Assembly (NCBI GenBank): GCA_041674625.1
Contig: JBAYVI010000177.1
Span: 1 to 6,234, forward strand
DNA from: BRH-c32 sp041674625
GTDB lineage: Bacteria > Bacteroidota > Ignavibacteria > Ignavibacteriales > Melioribacteraceae
DNA length: 6,234 nucleotides
Direction: 5' to 3'
Below, piece after piece: positions 4,722 to 6,234 of this stretch (positions are counted from its first letter, which is position 1; each line of letters opens with the position of its first letter). Below the pieces are notes generated by a model. It ran no database searches, had not been told where the DNA came from, and worked only from the letters and a program-made list of their open reading frames with translations. A program made the position numbers and the translations under genes.

Positions 4722-4774
4722 TTAATATCAGTCGCCTTAGTAAATTCAGTTTGTCTGTTAAATTAAGTATATCA
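4722..4774 (-). promoter_or_regulatory. Two possible extended -10 promoters before the transglycosylase gene
   Basis: On the minus strand TGATATACT (4766-4774) and TGATATTAA (4722-4730) both have the TGn extension directly before a TATAAT-like hexamer, and both follow the same GACTGATAT context. The nearer one would start the mRNA about 15-20 nt before the ATG at 4696, just upstream of its SD. A third copy of the TTTAATATCAG repeat abuts the 62-aa start (4966-4976). The intergenic space 4697-4777 holds no other feature. Confidence 0.35.
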
Positions 4775-4777
4775 GTC

Positions 4778-4966
4778 TCACTGTAAAATGAAAGCACTTG
4801 TGGGCATTCTTGTTAGACGGTGTTTAATTCTGTATCTTAATCTATTAATTTCTGATCTGGCATATTTTAAATGTTCAGAATCATATTGATTATTTTTTAT
4901 TCTACTGCGTATGTTTTCAATATTGACTCTTAAATAATCCTCGTAGTTTTTAGGTTTATCCTTCAT
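4778..4966 (-). CDS. Small basic helical protein, 62 aa, unknown
   Basis: The protein is strongly charged and helical: KNYEDYLRVNIENIRSRIKN, then SEHLKYARSEINRLRYRIKH, with a short C-terminus. The spacing of Leu, Ile and Arg could form a coiled coil or two-helix hairpin. No membrane segment or motif is seen and I do not recognise a family. It lies between endolysin and transglycosylase, separated from the endolysin by 74 nt, which hold an inverted repeat and a TATAAT. No SD precedes the ATG; a GATATTAA box abuts it. It could be a DNA-binding regulator or a small structural protein, but this is a guess from charge alone. Confidence 0.6.
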   Translation of the reverse strand: MKDKPKNYEDYLRVNIENIRSRIKNNQYDSEHLKYARSEINRLRYRIKHRLTRMPTSAFILQ

Positions 4967-4968
4967 TT

Positions 4969-5039
4969 AATATCAGACTAAAAAATAGTCTTAATATTAT
5001 TATATACTTTTCAATTTATTTAAAAATAGTTTATCAACA
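4969..5039 (-). promoter_or_regulatory. Intergenic region with hairpin, TATAAT and a TTATCAACA box
   Basis: Between the endolysin stop and the 62-aa gene are three elements. A TATAAT lies on the minus strand (4999-5004) but has no good -35. A hairpin AGACTA / TAGTCT (plus strand 4975-4980 and 4986-4991, 5-nt loop) is partly extended by AATAT-like arms to about 4969-4998. TTATCAACA (5031-5039) sits directly after the endolysin stop codon. The hairpin on the minus strand follows the TATAAT, so it would lie in the 62-aa gene's leader. Confidence 0.4.
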
Positions 5040-5040
5040 C

Positions 5041-5895
5041 TTAAAGTAATTTAAAAACATAAATAGGTAAACCACCTTTTGTTCTATATTGAGCGACCCA
5101 TTTTTCAATATTTAAATGTTTGTCCCACAGTCCTGTCTTAGAGTTATTTGAGTAAATACAATCTTTCCCAATAATGCCAACGTGACCCACCACTTTTCCA
5201 TTACCATATCCAGTTGGTGAAATGATAATATTTCCTTCGGTTAAATCTAAAACTCTTTTAAATCTTATATCCTTATCAAGGTATCTAAACAACTCAGCAG
5301 TTGAAATTATATTTGGAAAAGTCATTACTTGTCCTAGTAGAGTAGAAGCACTATCCGCACAACCTAATTCATCTGGGGCAATATCATTTGGAGATGCATC
5401 TTTTCCTATATAACTTTTAGCTAATGACAATAATCTATTTTTTTTTTGAAAATTCATAGATAAAAACCAAGTATCGTATTTTTTAAGTGATACCCATAAA
5501 TGTAGCGTGTCAATTCTATTTTGTAGATAACAAAGAGAGTGTCCAAGTTCGTGCTCAAAGGTATACTCTAATTGTTTGTAGTCTCCATTTTTAGAGTTTC
5601 CTACAAGCTCCCAAACTAAGCCTTTTCTTTTCCATTTACGAAAATATTTCTCTTTTGATTCTACTCGAATAATTGACTTACCTTGAAATTTCAAATGATT
5701 ACCCCATTTACCTGAAATCCACTCGCCGTCTTTCACTACACAGATTCCGTCATAATCTTTTGCAAGTTTAAATAATTCTCCATTAAAATCTGTAATATTT
5801 TCTTGAAATTCAAATGTAAAGTCTACATAGTCTTTTAAGATATGTTCTATGCGAGGTTTTATATATTTTTTGTTATATAAAACTAAATATCTCAT
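5041..5895 (-). CDS. Two-domain endolysin: HELGH metallopeptidase-like N-terminus with NlpC/P60-like C-terminus, 284 aa
   Basis: The N-terminal half has the zinc-binding H-E-x-x-H motif as HELGH (residues 115-119, in YTFEHELGHSLCYL), preceded by an alpha/beta region (1-110). The C-terminal half (about 150-284) looks like an NlpC/P60-type cysteine peptidase: PDELGCADSAS supplies Cys179, NIIISPTGYG a strand, and GHVGIIGKD supplies His238, followed by IYSNNSKTGLWDK. That family cuts peptide stems of peptidoglycan. No signal peptide is present, so export would depend on the holin just upstream, whose stop shares one base with this start (TAATG). Two different peptidase signatures in one phage lysin are unusual; the N-terminal part may be an inactive remnant or act on another envelope protein. 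The cysteine domain is the safer call. There is no SD, and translation is likely coupled to the holin. Confidence 0.75.
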   Translation of the reverse strand: MRYLVLYNKKYIKPRIEHILKDYVDFTFEFQENITDFNGELFKLAKDYDGICVVKDGEWISGKWGNHLKFQGKSIIRVESKEKYFRKWKRKGLVWELVGNSKNGDYKQLEYTFEHELGHSLCYLQNRIDTLHLWVSLKKYDTWFLSMNFQKKNRLLSLAKSYIGKDASPNDIAPDELGCADSASTLLGQVMTFPNIISTAELFRYLDKDIRFKRVLDLTEGNIIISPTGYGNGKVVGHVGIIGKDCIYSNNSKTGLWDKHLNIEKWVAQYRTKGGLPIYVFKLL

Positions 5896-6137
5896 TATTT
5901 TCTCTTATAAGTTTTAACAATCTTATCTCCTGTGCTATACGCACCAGAAGCAGAAAGTCCGACAATGATTCCAGTAAGAATTAAATCTTTTATAAAATAA
6001 GTATCCGAACCTAAATAGAGTAATCCTATTCCAACCGCCATTGAAATGAATGGTGCATATACACTAGATATGCCAAACATTCTTTTAATAATCTCGGTTA
6101 TTGATACTGTCAAAGCTATTGCAATTGATATTTCCAT
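5895..6137 (-). CDS. Phage holin, 80 aa
   Basis: The protein has about two to three hydrophobic stretches: residues 2-13 (EISIAIALTVSI), 27-43 (YAPFISMAVGIGLLYLG) and 48-66 (FIKDLILTGIIVGLSASGAY), then a basic tail TGDKIVKTYKRK. Size, membrane segments, the GLSASGAYSTG turn and charged C-terminus are those of small phage holins, which form membrane holes that release the endolysin. The direct, 1-nt overlapping position before the endolysin supports this. A TATAAT lies only 6 nt before the ATG, so the mRNA may be leaderless; no SD is visible. Confidence 0.8.
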   Translation of the reverse strand: MEISIAIALTVSITEIIKRMFGISSVYAPFISMAVGIGLLYLGSDTYFIKDLILTGIIVGLSASGAYSTGDKIVKTYKRK

Positions 6138-6143
6138 ATTTAT

Positions 6144-6171
6144 ATTATATAATTATTTTTGAGTTTGTAAA
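6144..6171 (-). promoter_or_regulatory. Promoter of the holin-endolysin pair, likely leaderless mRNA
   Basis: On the minus strand TTTACA (-35, 6166-6171) and a perfect TATAAT (-10, 6144-6149) are 16 nt apart. The holin ATG (6137) begins 6 nt after the -10, so the first transcribed base should be at or beside the start codon. The promoter lies within the end of the preceding gene. Confidence 0.55.
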
Positions 6172-6234
6172 TCTACTATGTGTGCCTGAACCTCTTGTCG
6201 ATCTTGAATATAAACATAAGCTAATAGTGGAAGC
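6153..6234 (-). CDS. C-terminal end of an unknown gene (26 residues seen)
   Basis: One minus-strand frame enters from the right edge and ends with TAA at 6153-6155, 15 nt before the holin start. It reads LPLLAYVYIQDRQEVQAHIV, then a short Gln-rich tail. A hydrophobic patch followed by a charged, Gln-rich helix could be a membrane-anchored tail, as in small lysis or tail-end proteins, but 26 residues are too few for a family call. The other open frame is Ser/Thr-rich and less natural. Confidence 0.5.
   Translation of the reverse strand, partial: LPLLAYVYIQDRQEVQAHIVDLQTQK

Noticed and set aside
1..6234. Alternative genetic code with TGA as sense codon (as in some CPR bacteria)
   Set aside because: TGA ends the 73-aa gene (in a clean ATGA overlap) and the 91-aa gene (followed by a terminator), and no gene needs TGA read-through.
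1..6234. tRNA genes, CRISPR array, insertion sequence or integrase attachment site
   Set aside because: I found no cloverleaf with a TTCGANNC-type T-loop, no spaced repeat array, no transposase or integrase gene, and no long flanking repeat.

Overview
The window looks like part of a tailed-phage genome (free phage or prophage). Every gene except one is read on the minus strand, so transcription runs from right to left. The right end is a lysis block and the left end a DNA replication block. The DNA is AT-rich and most starts lack a Shine-Dalgarno (SD) site. Several proteins (the gp32-like ssDNA-binding protein, the HNH-like and small orphan proteins, the SLT lysozyme ending in a W-x-C motif) resemble families I associate with Patescibacteria (CPR) and their phages. 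That host assignment is an inference from memory of these families. TGA is a true stop in two genes, so the TGA-recoded CPR lineages are unlikely.

Right block (6234 down to about 4294): the 3' end of an unknown gene, a small holin, a two-domain endolysin (HELGH metallopeptidase-like N-terminus and NlpC/P60-like Cys/His C-terminus) coupled to it by a 1-nt overlap, a 62-aa basic orphan, and an SLT-type lytic transglycosylase whose signal peptide appears to start in another frame. This is a set for host envelope lysis.

Middle block (4252 down to 2805): a higher-GC cassette bounded on both sides by minus-strand terminators. It begins with a promoter, a good SD and the first 23 codons of a small gene. 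That gene is cut off by a plus-strand NUMOD4/HNH homing endonuclease gene. Beyond the endonuclease lies a complete 73-aa paralogue of the same gene, then a 49-aa gene (ATGA overlap) and a 91-aa HNH-like gene with a strong SD. I read this as an invasion by a free-standing homing endonuclease that left a broken 5' copy and an intact diverged copy on its two sides.

Left block (2790 down to 1): a promoter and a structured leader with a 10 bp + 9 bp hairpin and a possible 7-bp pseudoknot precede a replication initiator / helicase-loader-like gene (242 aa). A cluster of direct repeats and a palindrome lies inside that gene and may be the origin. Tightly packed behind it are an unknown 171-aa gene, an MT-A70 adenine methyltransferase broken by a G9 tract, then a separate promoter, an 87-aa orphan and a gp32-like single-stranded DNA-binding protein that runs off the left edge.

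The most interesting points are the duplicated-and-split small gene around the homing endonuclease, the G9 tract that could make the phage methyltransferase phase-variable, the structured leader, and the intragenic origin-like repeats.
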